The notes under the pieces are model-generated. The model had not been told where the DNA came from. It ran no database searches and was given only the letters and a program-made list of their open reading frames with translations. A stretch of DNA of 64,000 nucleotides, from NCBI RefSeq assembly GCF_900114645.1, contig NZ_FOTR01000012.1:45074-109073 (forward strand). The letters run 5' to 3'. The translations under genes and the position numbers were made by a program. Below are positions 1 to 7,900 of the stretch, piece after piece. Each line of letters starts with the position of its first letter. The stretch's first letter is position 1. This DNA comes from Gracilibacillus orientalis (GTDB lineage Bacteria > Bacillota > Bacilli > Bacillales > Amphibacillaceae).

Positions 1-72
1 GAGGAAAAAGACGCAACAGTTCTTGTTAAAGGAATACTTCAACCTGCAGGAGACGGAGGTGCCACTGAATGA
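1..72 (+). CDS. 3' end of an upstream prophage head gene (partial)
   Basis: Frame 1 is open from the window edge to a TGA at 70-72 and gives the last 23 residues, ending GDGGATE. The stop overlaps the ATG of the next gene (ATGA), which is typical of translationally coupled phage morphogenesis genes. By position in PBSX/skin-type prophages it should be a capsid or head-decoration protein. Too little is left to name it. Confidence 0.6.
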   Translation, partial: EEKDATVLVKGILQPAGDGGATE

Positions 73-398
73 TTAAGTTAAAACTTAAAAATGCCTTGTC
101 ATATAATGGTGTCGTTTCTGCTAATGAAAAGAGTCCTTTTGTTGAGGTTAAATCTAAGGAAGCGGCTGACAAGGCAGTTAAAACTGGTTATTTCGAGGTT
201 GTGGAAGAGCAAGAACCAAAAGAACCAAAGGAGCCAGAGGTTCATACAAAGGCAAGTTTAAAAAAGCTTAATAAAGAACAACAAGAAGCAATAATCTCTC
301 AAGCGGGTTGGGACCCATCTACTGCCAAAAATGAGGAAGATCGTATTTCTTTTATTCTAGAAATACAGGATTCAAATCCAACAGAGACAGAGGAGTGA
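69..398 (+). CDS. yqbF: YqbF-like phage protein with HeH/LEM-type C-terminus
   Basis: This 109-residue protein resembles YqbF of the B. subtilis skin element. Residues 1-46 form a small beta-rich part. A charged linker of repeated Pro-Lys-Glu follows (about 47-57), and then a short helical segment around LKKLNKEQQEAI with a Gly-Trp-Asp motif that looks like the HeH/LEM fold common at the C-terminus of phage connector proteins. It lies between the head genes and the neck genes, so a role at the head-tail interface is likely, though its exact function is unknown. Its start overlaps the previous stop and its stop overlaps the next ribosome binding site, as expected for one late operon. Confidence 0.75.
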   Translation: MIKLKLKNALSYNGVVSANEKSPFVEVKSKEAADKAVKTGYFEVVEEQEPKEPKEPEVHTKASLKKLNKEQQEAIISQAGWDPSTAKNEEDRISFILEIQDSNPTETEE

Positions 399-403
399 TG
401 ATT

Positions 404-781
404 ATGTCTGTCACTCCTGAAGGTTTAAAGGGTTACACTACTTTCGAATCGGTTAAGAAGCGCCCTGATTCACAGCTGGAAAAAGACATCTTTGAAGCTA
501 AGGTATATATAAATAACATAGTTGAAAAGCCACTAGATGAACATGAAGAGTTACCTGATGAGCTAGAAATAGCTTGGTTGAAGGTGGCTCAATTTTATGC
601 ACTCATTAATAGTGATGAATCCATGGCCAAAGGCTACAAATCCGAGAAGATAGGAGACTACTCCTATACCTTATCAGATGGTAGTAGCTTAACCATGCCT
701 GATATTTCATCCTTGCTAGCAGAATTTATTCCAGATGATGGGGGAAATAAAGGCTTTTTTATGAGGATGAGGTCATTATGA
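404..781 (+). CDS. yqbG: YqbG-like head-tail connector (DUF3199)
   Basis: The protein (about 125 residues) matches the YqbG family of skin/PBSX prophages: an all-helical N-terminal part (SVTPEGLKGYTTFESV, then ELEIAWLKVAQFYALINSDE) and a glycine-rich C-terminus. This is the adaptor class that sits under the portal. Several starts are possible (GTG 395, ATG 398, ATG 404). ATG 404 is preferred because the AGAGGAG at 389-395 sits about 8 bases upstream of it. The stop overlaps the next ATG by four bases, indicating coupling. Confidence 0.8.
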   Translation: MSVTPEGLKGYTTFESVKKRPDSQLEKDIFEAKVYINNIVEKPLDEHEELPDELEIAWLKVAQFYALINSDESMAKGYKSEKIGDYSYTLSDGSSLTMPDISSLLAEFIPDDGGNKGFFMRMRSL

Positions 782-1131
782 GTTATGAAAGCTTACTAAC
801 CGATACGTGCTCTATTTTTCATTTGAATTCGCGTTCTTCAGGTGGTAAATGGGGCATTCCTTCTGATGATAGGCAACAGGATCATTATTATGCTGATAAT
901 CCTGATGTAGAAGAGCAGTCATGCTACTTCGTTGAGAAAAACCAAAGCATAACTCAAGGCGAACCTAACAACGAAATAATTCAAACCTATCGTGTGCATT
1001 TTCCTATAGATGCAGATATCCAAATTAATGACAAGGTTGTCTGGGAGGGCATTACTTTAAAGGCTCAAAAACCTCGAAACATAAAGGATCACCACATTGA
1101 GGTCAACCTTGTGAGGAGGGTTAATCTATGA
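778..1131 (+). CDS. yqbH: YqbH/XkdH-like phage neck protein (DUF3599)
   Basis: The 117-residue protein has the make-up of the YqbH/XkdH family: a short N-terminal strand region (SYESLLTDTCSIFHL), a variable loop rich in Asp and Gln, and a C-terminal beta region (YRVHFPIDADIQINDKVVWEG) typical of head-tail stopper folds. It lies between the YqbG adaptor and the gp10-like protein, the position of the stopper in long-tailed phages. Start and stop each overlap a neighbour by four bases. Confidence 0.78.
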   Translation: MSYESLLTDTCSIFHLNSRSSGGKWGIPSDDRQQDHYYADNPDVEEQSCYFVEKNQSITQGEPNNEIIQTYRVHFPIDADIQINDKVVWEGITLKAQKPRNIKDHHIEVNLVRRVNL

Positions 1132-1655
1132 AGGGTGAAATTAATTTTGACATAGAAATCGAGGGGTTAGATGAGTTTATAAGTGCATTGAAAAACACTG
1201 AGAAAGGTGGATTCGCTGAACAATTAGGTCTTTGGCTAGAAGCTATTGGAATTGATTTTCTAGACATTGTACAGGACGAGATTGTCCGCACTGAGACTGT
1301 TGATACTAGGAATCTTTTAAACTCATTTAGTAGAGGTGACTCAGAAAACCTCTGGAGCATAAGTAGCGGAGGAATGGTACTTGATATAGGTACCAATCTT
1401 AATTATGCATCCTTTGCAAATGATGGCCACTTCACTGTGGACCCAAATTCGGGGAAGGATAGACGCTGGGTTCCAGGTCGGTGGTTAGGCGATCGATTTG
1501 AATATGACCCGAGTGAGCGCGAAACGGGCATGCTTTTGAAAATCACCTGGATAGATGGTACTGGCTATTGGGACAATGCACTTGCCATCTTAGATAAGAC
1601 ATTTGAAAAGAGTTTAGATCGGTTGCTGCAAAAGTGGCTTGATTCTAATTTTTAA
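1128..1655 (+). CDS. yqbI: HK97 gp10-like neck protein (YqbI/XkdI)
   Basis: The 175-residue protein belongs to the HK97 gp10 group: an N-terminal helix (GLDEFISALKNTEKGG), a central segment about modification or joining (RTETVDTRNLLNSFSRG), and a short beta part with the conserved IGTNLNYASFANDGH run. Members join the head to the tail and help close the tail. The start ATG overlaps the yqbH stop. The next gene follows after a 12-base gap with its own Shine-Dalgarno sequence. Confidence 0.82.
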   Translation: MKGEINFDIEIEGLDEFISALKNTEKGGFAEQLGLWLEAIGIDFLDIVQDEIVRTETVDTRNLLNSFSRGDSENLWSISSGGMVLDIGTNLNYASFANDGHFTVDPNSGKDRRWVPGRWLGDRFEYDPSERETGMLLKITWIDGTGYWDNALAILDKTFEKSLDRLLQKWLDSNF

Positions 1656-1667
1656 GGTGGTGGTTAA

Positions 1668-2108
1668 TTGAATCAAGAAATAGGATCCATCATGGCATAT
1701 CTGTATCAACTGTTTCGAGTAAAGATCTACGATTTGAAGTTGCCACAAGACTTCAAAGTACCATCCCTGTATTTCCCAGTACCGACATCTTTCAGCAGTA
1801 ATGATACAAATCAGACGTACTTGAAAAGCTACACGTTGAACGTCAAGTTGTTTCACCATGATAGCAAACTAGCTTATTACAAAGCTGAAGAATTAGCAGA
1901 TCATATCGCTAACAATCGTGAAGTCATACCGATGGTAGATGTAGAAGGGGAGAAAACAGGCGACTATATCCGGTTCAATCGTATTGAAACAAGGATAGGT
2001 GAAAATGGAGTGGCTATACTTATATTGAACTGGGACAGTCGTTACCATTACCACCATGATGAAGCGCCAGCAATACAATATGTTGATATTACAAGTGGGG
2101 TGAAATAA
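1668..2108 (+). CDS. yqbJ: YqbJ/XkdJ-like tail terminator protein (DUF6838)
   Basis: The protein (146 residues) begins at a TTG behind AAGGTGGTGG. Its pattern of an N-terminal helix (IGSIMAYLYQLF), an aromatic-rich middle (PSLYFPVPTSFSSNDTNQTYLKSY) and a closing strand (GVAILILNWDSRYHYH) matches the skin YqbJ / tail terminator family. That protein caps the growing tail tube and fixes its length together with the tape measure. It sits just before the sheath gene as in PBSX. It is one of six TTG starts in this prophage. Confidence 0.7.
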   Translation: MNQEIGSIMAYLYQLFRVKIYDLKLPQDFKVPSLYFPVPTSFSSNDTNQTYLKSYTLNVKLFHHDSKLAYYKAEELADHIANNREVIPMVDVEGEKTGDYIRFNRIETRIGENGVAILILNWDSRYHYHHDEAPAIQYVDITSGVK

Positions 2109-2351
2109 TTGAGCAATGAAAAAGCGATTAAAAAAACTGAGGAGATTGTTAAACCAGCTGTTTCCACAGCAAAGACTATTAAAAAAGAAACAGAATTTCC
2201 CTTGTATGAGTTAAGAGAGCACAGTCTTGAACTCTTTGGCGTGAAGTCAGAGGTCATTGATGGTGCTTTTTTAAATTACAAAAATGTGAAAGCAACTAAA
2301 AAGCAGGCAGAGAACTTAATTAAGTCCTTTCTCAAGAAGGAGGTAAAGTAA
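2109..2351 (+). CDS. yqzN: YqzN/YkzM-domain small phage protein
   Basis: An 80-residue basic protein starting with TTG directly after the yqbJ stop. The second half (FPLYELREHSLELFGVKSEVIDGAFLN, then TKKQAENLIKSFLKKEVK) fits the short helical YqzN/YkzM domain found between the tail terminator and sheath genes of skin and PBSX. The first 30 residues are Lys- and Thr-rich and likely unfolded. Its role is not known. The fixed position suggests a tail or neck accessory part. Confidence 0.75.
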   Translation: MSNEKAIKKTEEIVKPAVSTAKTIKKETEFPLYELREHSLELFGVKSEVIDGAFLNYKNVKATKKQAENLIKSFLKKEVK

Positions 2352-2352
2352 T

Positions 2353-3696
2353 ATGAATGGTGGAACATTTACACCTGGTGTAGAAAAAATACGTCCAGGT
2401 ATTTACTTTAATTTTCAAATACTAGCGAATGAACGTATTTCAACTGGTGAACGAGGTCGGGCTGCACTTCCTCTCGTATTAGGTTGGGGAGAGTCAAAGA
2501 AAATGATAGAAATTAACACTGAAAACGATGCAAGAAATCGTTTGGGGGTCGATATTACTGATCCAACAATGTCTTTATTAAGAGAGGCAAAGAAACGTAG
2601 TGCCACAGTACTTGTATATCGTGTGAACACAGGAGAGAAAGCTTCCGCAATAGTGAGGGGTGGGGGTGAAGAGAGTGAGGAGCAATCCGTCACAGCGTTA
2701 TATGGCGGTATAAAAGGGAATGATATTCGAATCGTCGTAGCCCCTAACGTCCTTGACGAGACAAAGAAAGATGTTACAACTATTTTTGATACTCGTGAAG
2801 TTGATAAGCAAACTGTAACTACTTTTGAAGAATTGGAGAACAATCAATATGTAGAATTTACGGGATCTGGGGAAATTGAAGATACAGCTGGTACAAATCT
2901 TGCAGGCGGATCTAATGGTACTGTTGCTAATGAGGATTACGTTGATTTCATCGGAGCAGCGGAATCAGAGCATTTTGATACTATTGGGTTACCAATCGAT
3001 GAGGAAGCACTGAAAGCAACATTTGTTTCCTTTGTTCGCCGTTTACGCGATGGCCAGGGTATTAAGGTACAAGGTGTTTTGCCAAATTATCCAGGTAACT
3101 ATGAGGGGATCATTAATGTTACCAATGCTGTTGCTTTGACTAATCGTGAATTGACAGTACCAGAAACTGTTGCATGGGTAACAGGTGCTAGTGCCGGTGC
3201 TACTTTACAACAATCACTTACTTTTATGGAATATGAAGGTGCTATTGATGTTAAGCCGCGTTTTGACAATGATCAGATCGAGCAACGTCTTCAAAGAGGC
3301 GAATTTTTGTTTACTTATAATGCTCGGGACAAGAGTGTCACTGTTGAACAAGATATCAATTCAATCACTGGAACAAGTAAGTTGCGGAAAAATAAAATTG
3401 TCCGCATTTTAGATGCAATTAACAATGATATTACTCGTAGCTTGAAAGAATCAATTAAAAACCGTAAAAATACTGGTCAAGATATCCCAGCTAATGCTGA
3501 TGGTGTTCAAATCATTCAAACGGCTGTGTCTATTTACTTGAATGAATTGCAAGAAAATAATATCATTCAAAACTTTGACCAAAGTGAAGATGTGGTTATT
3601 GAATTAACTGCTGCAGGTGATGGTGTCTTAGTAAATCTAGGAGTTCAGCCAACGGATAGTCTTGAGAAATTCTATTTTAATGTAACAGTTGAATAA
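2353..3696 (+). CDS. xkdK: Phage contractile tail sheath protein (XkdK)
   Basis: The 447-residue protein is the sheath subunit of a contractile tail. Its start (NGGTFTPGVEKIRPGIYFNF) is the well-known sheath N-terminus, where the arm exchanges with neighbouring subunits. The C-terminal part (VRILDAINNDITRSLKESIKNRKNTGQ, ending FYFNVTVE) matches the sheath core that docks on the tube. Length agrees with PBSX XkdK. A hairpin with a T tract follows the stop, so this gene may be separated in part from xkdM in transcription. Confidence 0.93.
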   Translation: MNGGTFTPGVEKIRPGIYFNFQILANERISTGERGRAALPLVLGWGESKKMIEINTENDARNRLGVDITDPTMSLLREAKKRSATVLVYRVNTGEKASAIVRGGGEESEEQSVTALYGGIKGNDIRIVVAPNVLDETKKDVTTIFDTREVDKQTVTTFEELENNQYVEFTGSGEIEDTAGTNLAGGSNGTVANEDYVDFIGAAESEHFDTIGLPIDEEALKATFVSFVRRLRDGQGIKVQGVLPNYPGNYEGIINVTNAVALTNRELTVPETVAWVTGASAGATLQQSLTFMEYEGAIDVKPRFDNDQIEQRLQRGEFLFTYNARDKSVTVEQDINSITGTSKLRKNKIVRILDAINNDITRSLKESIKNRKNTGQDIPANADGVQIIQTAVSIYLNELQENNIIQNFDQSEDVVIELTAAGDGVLVNLGVQPTDSLEKFYFNVTVE

Positions 3697-3706
3697 TACG
3701 TTATCC

Positions 3707-3733
3707 AAAAGAGATCCTAAGGGGTCTCTTTTT
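3707..3733 (+). terminator. Hairpin with T tract between sheath and tube genes
   Basis: The stem AGAGATCC pairs with GGGTCTCT (one T-G pair) around a short loop and is followed by five T. It looks like an intrinsic terminator inside a late operon, so it may act as a partial terminator or as a 3' end that sets the sheath:tube mRNA ratio. Confidence 0.6.
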
Positions 3734-3757
3734 ATCATGAAAAAGGAGTGAGAATAC

Positions 3758-4204
3758 ATGTCATTACGTTCAAGAGATGTAATAAGCGGAAAAGAGGGGC
3801 GTTTATTCCTTGATGGGGAAGAGATGGCACAAATCAAGTCATTTGAAGCGACGGTTGAGAAAAACAAAGAAGAAGTACCAATCATGGGTCGTCGAATGAT
3901 GGGGCATAAAACGAATGGTGCAAGTGGTTCTGGAACAATGACATTGCATAAGGTGACTTCCCAAATGGTAAAAATTATGATTGATTATGTAAAAACGGGT
4001 GTTGACCCATATTTTACATTGCAATCAGTTCTTGATGATAAAACTTCTGGCAGGGGTACGGAGCGAGTGACCTTATATGAAGTTAACTTCGATAGCGCTA
4101 AGGTTGCCGGATTAGATGCTGAAACAGCTGCTTTGGAAGAAGAAGTACCATTTACATTTGAGGACCTAGACTTACCAGAAGAATTAAGATCAGACTTCAA
4201 TTAA
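3758..4204 (+). CDS. xkdM: Phage tail tube protein (XkdM)
   Basis: The 148-residue protein is the PBSX/skin-type tail tube protein (XkdM/YqbM family). It forms the inner tube wrapped by the sheath. The sequence SGKEGRLFLDGEEMAQIKSFEATVEKNKEEVPIMGRRMMGHKT and the following SGSGTMTLHKVTS are the typical conserved parts of this family, which adopts a beta-sandwich tube fold. AAAAAGGAG stands at a good distance before ATG 3758. A hairpin terminator follows 5 bases after the stop. Confidence 0.92.
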   Translation: MSLRSRDVISGKEGRLFLDGEEMAQIKSFEATVEKNKEEVPIMGRRMMGHKTNGASGSGTMTLHKVTSQMVKIMIDYVKTGVDPYFTLQSVLDDKTSGRGTERVTLYEVNFDSAKVAGLDAETAALEEEVPFTFEDLDLPEELRSDFN

Positions 4205-4208
4205 TCAG

Positions 4209-4232
4209 AGAGCGATTAACTTCGCTCTTTTT
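4209..4232 (+). terminator. Intrinsic terminator after xkdM
   Basis: AGAGCGA pairs perfectly with TCGCTCT around a six-base loop, followed by a run of T. It begins a few bases after the xkdM stop. With the hairpin at 3707-3733 it brackets the tube gene, a layout that could insulate expression of the most abundant tail protein. Confidence 0.7.
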
Positions 4233-4265
4233 CAATTTATAAACCAAATTAGAGGAGAGATTTAA

Positions 4266-4748
4266 ATGACTGAAAACTATGAAAACACATCTGAAAATCA
4301 AGAGGAAAGTACAACTGTAGTGAACGATATTTCCTTTTTTATGCCAGGTAAAGTTGAAAAGGCTGACGAAATTAAAGCACCTATTTCTAAACGTTATAAA
4401 GATAACCAAGGAAACATTATTCCATTTGTATTTAAGCCAATCACCACGGAGCGTGTTGATGAATTAGAGAAACAGAGTATGAAGATGGTGAAGCAAAAAG
4501 GTCGTCATATTGGCCAAGAGTTAGATCAAGCACGTTTTATGGCTAGAATTGCTGTTGAATCTACTATATTCCCAGATTTCAAATCTAAGGAACTTCGTCA
4601 GGCCTATAAAACAGAAGATCCGATTGAGGTGGCTAAAAAGGTCTTAAATATAGCGGGTGAATTTAGTGGATGGCTGTCGAAAGCTTCAGAAGTAAATGGT
4701 TTTGATGAAACGCCAGATGATCTAGAAGAATTAGCAAAAAACTCATAA
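4266..4748 (+). CDS. xkdN: Tail assembly chaperone, short form (XkdN)
   Basis: The 160-residue zero-frame product is an XkdN-like tail assembly chaperone, which coats the tape measure during tail building and is absent from the final particle. The core KRYKDNQGNIIPFVFKPITTERVDELEKQSMK and the helical second half match this family. The gene stands just before the tape measure, the universal position. Its last codons are GCA AAA AAC TCA TAA, which contain a canonical A AAA AAC slippery heptamer at 4736-4742 (see separate entries). A -1 slip there would extend it by 60 residues. Confidence 0.9.
   Translation: MTENYENTSENQEESTTVVNDISFFMPGKVEKADEIKAPISKRYKDNQGNIIPFVFKPITTERVDELEKQSMKMVKQKGRHIGQELDQARFMARIAVESTIFPDFKSKELRQAYKTEDPIEVAKKVLNIAGEFSGWLSKASEVNGFDETPDDLEELAKNS
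4736..4742 (+). other. Programmed -1 frameshift site A AAA AAC
   Basis: In the zero frame the codons read GCA AAA AAC with the stop TAA only one codon later. The heptamer fits X XXY YYZ exactly. The -1 frame is open for 60 codons beyond it, up to the ribosome binding site of the tape measure gene. Tail assembly chaperones of many long-tailed phages use such a slip to make a G and a GT form. A small stem (AATGCA / TGCATT, 4786-4802) lies 44 bases downstream, which is too far to be a usual stimulator. Confidence 0.8.
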
Positions 4749-4924
4749 GAGAAGGTAATAAAGACGCGGTTTATCTACATTATGCAATGCATGAGCTGCA
4801 TTATTCGCCTTCTCAATTGTTAGAACTTTATGAAGCACCTAGAAATTTTAAGGCTTTTTTATACGGTTCTATTGATTTCTTATTAGAAGAACGTGCGAAA
4901 GAATCCAAGAAAAAAAATACATAG
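4742..4924 (+). CDS. -1 frame extension of tail assembly chaperone (T part of a G-T fusion)
   Basis: This 60-codon open frame has no good start of its own: the first ATG is internal at 4787 and lacks a Shine-Dalgarno sequence. It is expected to be read only as the tail of an XkdN fusion of about 219 residues after slipping at 4736-4742. The extension runs LIREGNKDAVYLHYAMHE..., continues with SPSQLLELYEAPRNFKAF and ends Lys-rich. This is a helical, coding-like sequence. In lambda-type phages the T part binds tail tube protein while the G part binds the tape measure. By analogy the same is inferred here. Confidence 0.75.
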   Translation, partial: LIREGNKDAVYLHYAMHELHYSPSQLLELYEAPRNFKAFLYGSIDFLLEERAKESKKKNT

Positions 4925-4938
4925 AAAGGGGGTAACCA

Positions 4939-7900
4939 ATGGCTAAATTAACCGCAAGATTTGAGATGGTAGATAAAATCAGCAAAAAAATGCGTTCTTT
5001 TCGTGGAGAATTAGATATGGTCAATAAACGGAAAAAGGCAATGAGTAAACCAGCGGTGTTTGAAGTTAGGGATCGAGCTACTAAGCAATTGAAGAACATA
5101 CGAAAGACAGCTGATAAGTTATCGACTAACCGAACTGTAACACTTGCTGTAGCTGATAAAATGACAAAACCAATGGCAGGGATTAATAAGTATTTACAAA
5201 GAAAATTCCCTAAATCCCACACTCTACTAATGCAGGTAAAAGACAACGCTACAAGAGATATGCGAAGTATCAATGATTTTATTAAACGTCGTATGCCTAG
5301 GGCACATGAAATCATGGTGCAAGCACGCGATCGATCGAGAACAGTTCTTGAAAGAATTAGAAGATATCTTGGCAAGAATATATTAGGTGCTCATATGTTT
5401 GAAGTGCTGGTCCGTGATAAAGCTATGCCAACCCTACAAAGGATTGCTAGCTACACCAAACGTCAACTTGCTCGAGGATATAACTTCTCGGTACGAGCCA
5501 TTGATATTGCAACCAAGACAGTTGGCCGTATTGCTTCGTATACAGGCAGGGTAATTCCAAAAGTTAGGAATTTTACCGTTCGTGCCATCGATAGTGCTTC
5601 TAGAGTGATTGGTTCAGTTAAGAGAGCATTATTTTCAGTGCCAACTATGATTACAGTAGGGTTAGCTGTGGTCGGGTTAGGTAGTGTTGGGGCTTCTACG
5701 TTAGGTGCTGCTATGAATTTTGAAGGTTATGAAGTAGCTATGCAACACTGGTTGGACGGAAATAAAAAAGAAGCTGATAAACTGGTCAACTGGATGGGGC
5801 AATTCGCGGATAAAACGCCATTCAGTAGCCCTGACTTATTCCCAGCACTATCTCGAGGTGTAGGGTTAACCAGCGGAGATGTCAATCAAGCTAAATCATT
5901 ATTAGAAATCGCCACAAACATGGCGGCTTTAACACCAGGACGCACAGTAGCCGACGCTATGGAAGCTCTCGGCGGTGCTCAAATGGGTCAGTTTGAAATG
6001 ATGAAAGGCTATAACGTCGCCATGACCAAAGAAGAATACGACAATATGGGCGGATGGGAAAGTTTTATCGGCATGGTCGATAAAGAATTTAAGGACGGAG
6101 CTCTTAAGTTCTCGCAAACGGCATCTGGACAAGTTTCAACATTAAAAGGTTACACATCATCTATCTTCCGTGAGGCTGGAGTCGGCATTCTCGAATCTAT
6201 GACCCCTCGCTTAAACGCCATAACAAATTGGTTAGACAATAACCAAGAAAAGTGGGGAGAATGGAAAAACACAGTACAACAAGCTGGTGAACAAGGTGCT
6301 GAATGGATATTTTCCAAGCTGGAAGGTGCTTTTTCCTACCTTCGTGACAACTACCTTGAAAATGATGAGTTTAAAAACCTTGGTTTCGAAGGAAAAGTTA
6401 AATTTATCATGGAAGATCTAGGGGCATGGTGGGATAAAACAGGGCGACCTTGGCTTGTAGAAGTAAGTAAAGATGTCGGCGAAGCTGTTTTTAATGGTGT
6501 GACTTGGGGGATCAAAGAAGGGTTTAAAGGAATTGGCTCTATGTGGGCAGACGCTTTTAAAGATCCTAGTGTAGGTAGTTTCGCGAGTGCAGGAATAGCC
6601 ACTGCAATTGGCGCGTCTGTTATATCCTTACTCGTTAGCCCCTTAATTGCAGCATTTAAAATAGGTGGCTCCATCATAAGAGCAGCCCTGAGCGCCGGAA
6701 GGTGGATAGGTGGGCTATTCGGTAAAGGAAAGGGCAAAGGACCAAAACCACCAGTACCTCCCGTTTCTAGTGGGGGCACACAAAAGAAATCACCAACAAC
6801 TACCAACAGAAAAAGAACACCTGTCTACACGAATCCTTGGTTCAATAAAGGTGAAAGACCTCAAACAAACATGTCAAAGCAAGGTGGATCTAAACTCACT
6901 AAAGGATTGGATTCTTTCGGAAAAGGTTTAGGAGCGTTCGCTAAAAGAGTGCCTGTACTGGGGACTATTTTAGGAGCTGGAGCTATCCTTACTGCGCCAA
7001 AAGAGCAAAAAGGAAAAGCTATCGGAAGTGTCGGTGGTGGACTTGGTGGAGCGGCAACAGGTGCTGCAATAGGTTCTATCATCCCAGGAATAGGAACTGC
7101 TATTGGAGGCATAATCGGGGGTATTGCTGGATCATTTGGTGGAGAAAAACTCGGTGGATGGCTTGGCGATAATTGGGATACAATTAAAACCAAAGCAAGC
7201 GGAGCTGCAACATCTGTTGGAGATGCCTTCAATACTACTAAAGAAAAGATCAGCAACACTTTATTTAGTGGTGACTGGTGGAGTGAAAAGTGGAACGGGG
7301 TAAAGGATTGGACATCGGAAAAATGGCAAAATGCAACAGATACCTGGGATACCGTTAAGGAATCGATTTCAAGTACTATCTTCAGCGGAGACTGGTGGTC
7401 TGGAAAATGGGAAAGTGTCAAAGAAACAGCCACTTCGACTATATTCAGTGCTGGATGGTGGGCTGAACAAGCTGGTAAAGTTTACGGTTTCCTTGAAGGC
7501 ACCATATTCAGCGGTGAATGGTGGTCTGAAAAATGGGAAGTTGTAAAGGAAGTTACTGCAGGCACTATGTTCGACCCTAGTTGGTGGGGAGAAAAATGGC
7601 AAGGTGTTAAAGATTGGACATCTGAAAAATGGGAGAGCTTCACTGACATTTGGGATGCCGGAGTAGAAGCTATAAGTAGCACTGTTTTTAGTGGTGAATG
7701 GTGGAGTGAGAAATGGCAAGGTGTCAAAGACTGGACGTCCGAGAAGTGGAGCACATTTACTGATGTATGGGACGCAGGCATGGCAGCCATCAACAGCACT
7801 GTATTCAATGGTGCTTGGTGGGGAGAAAAATGGCAAGGCGTTAAGGACTGGACATCAGAAAAATGGGATGGTTTCACAGATGTATGGGATGCAGGTGTAA

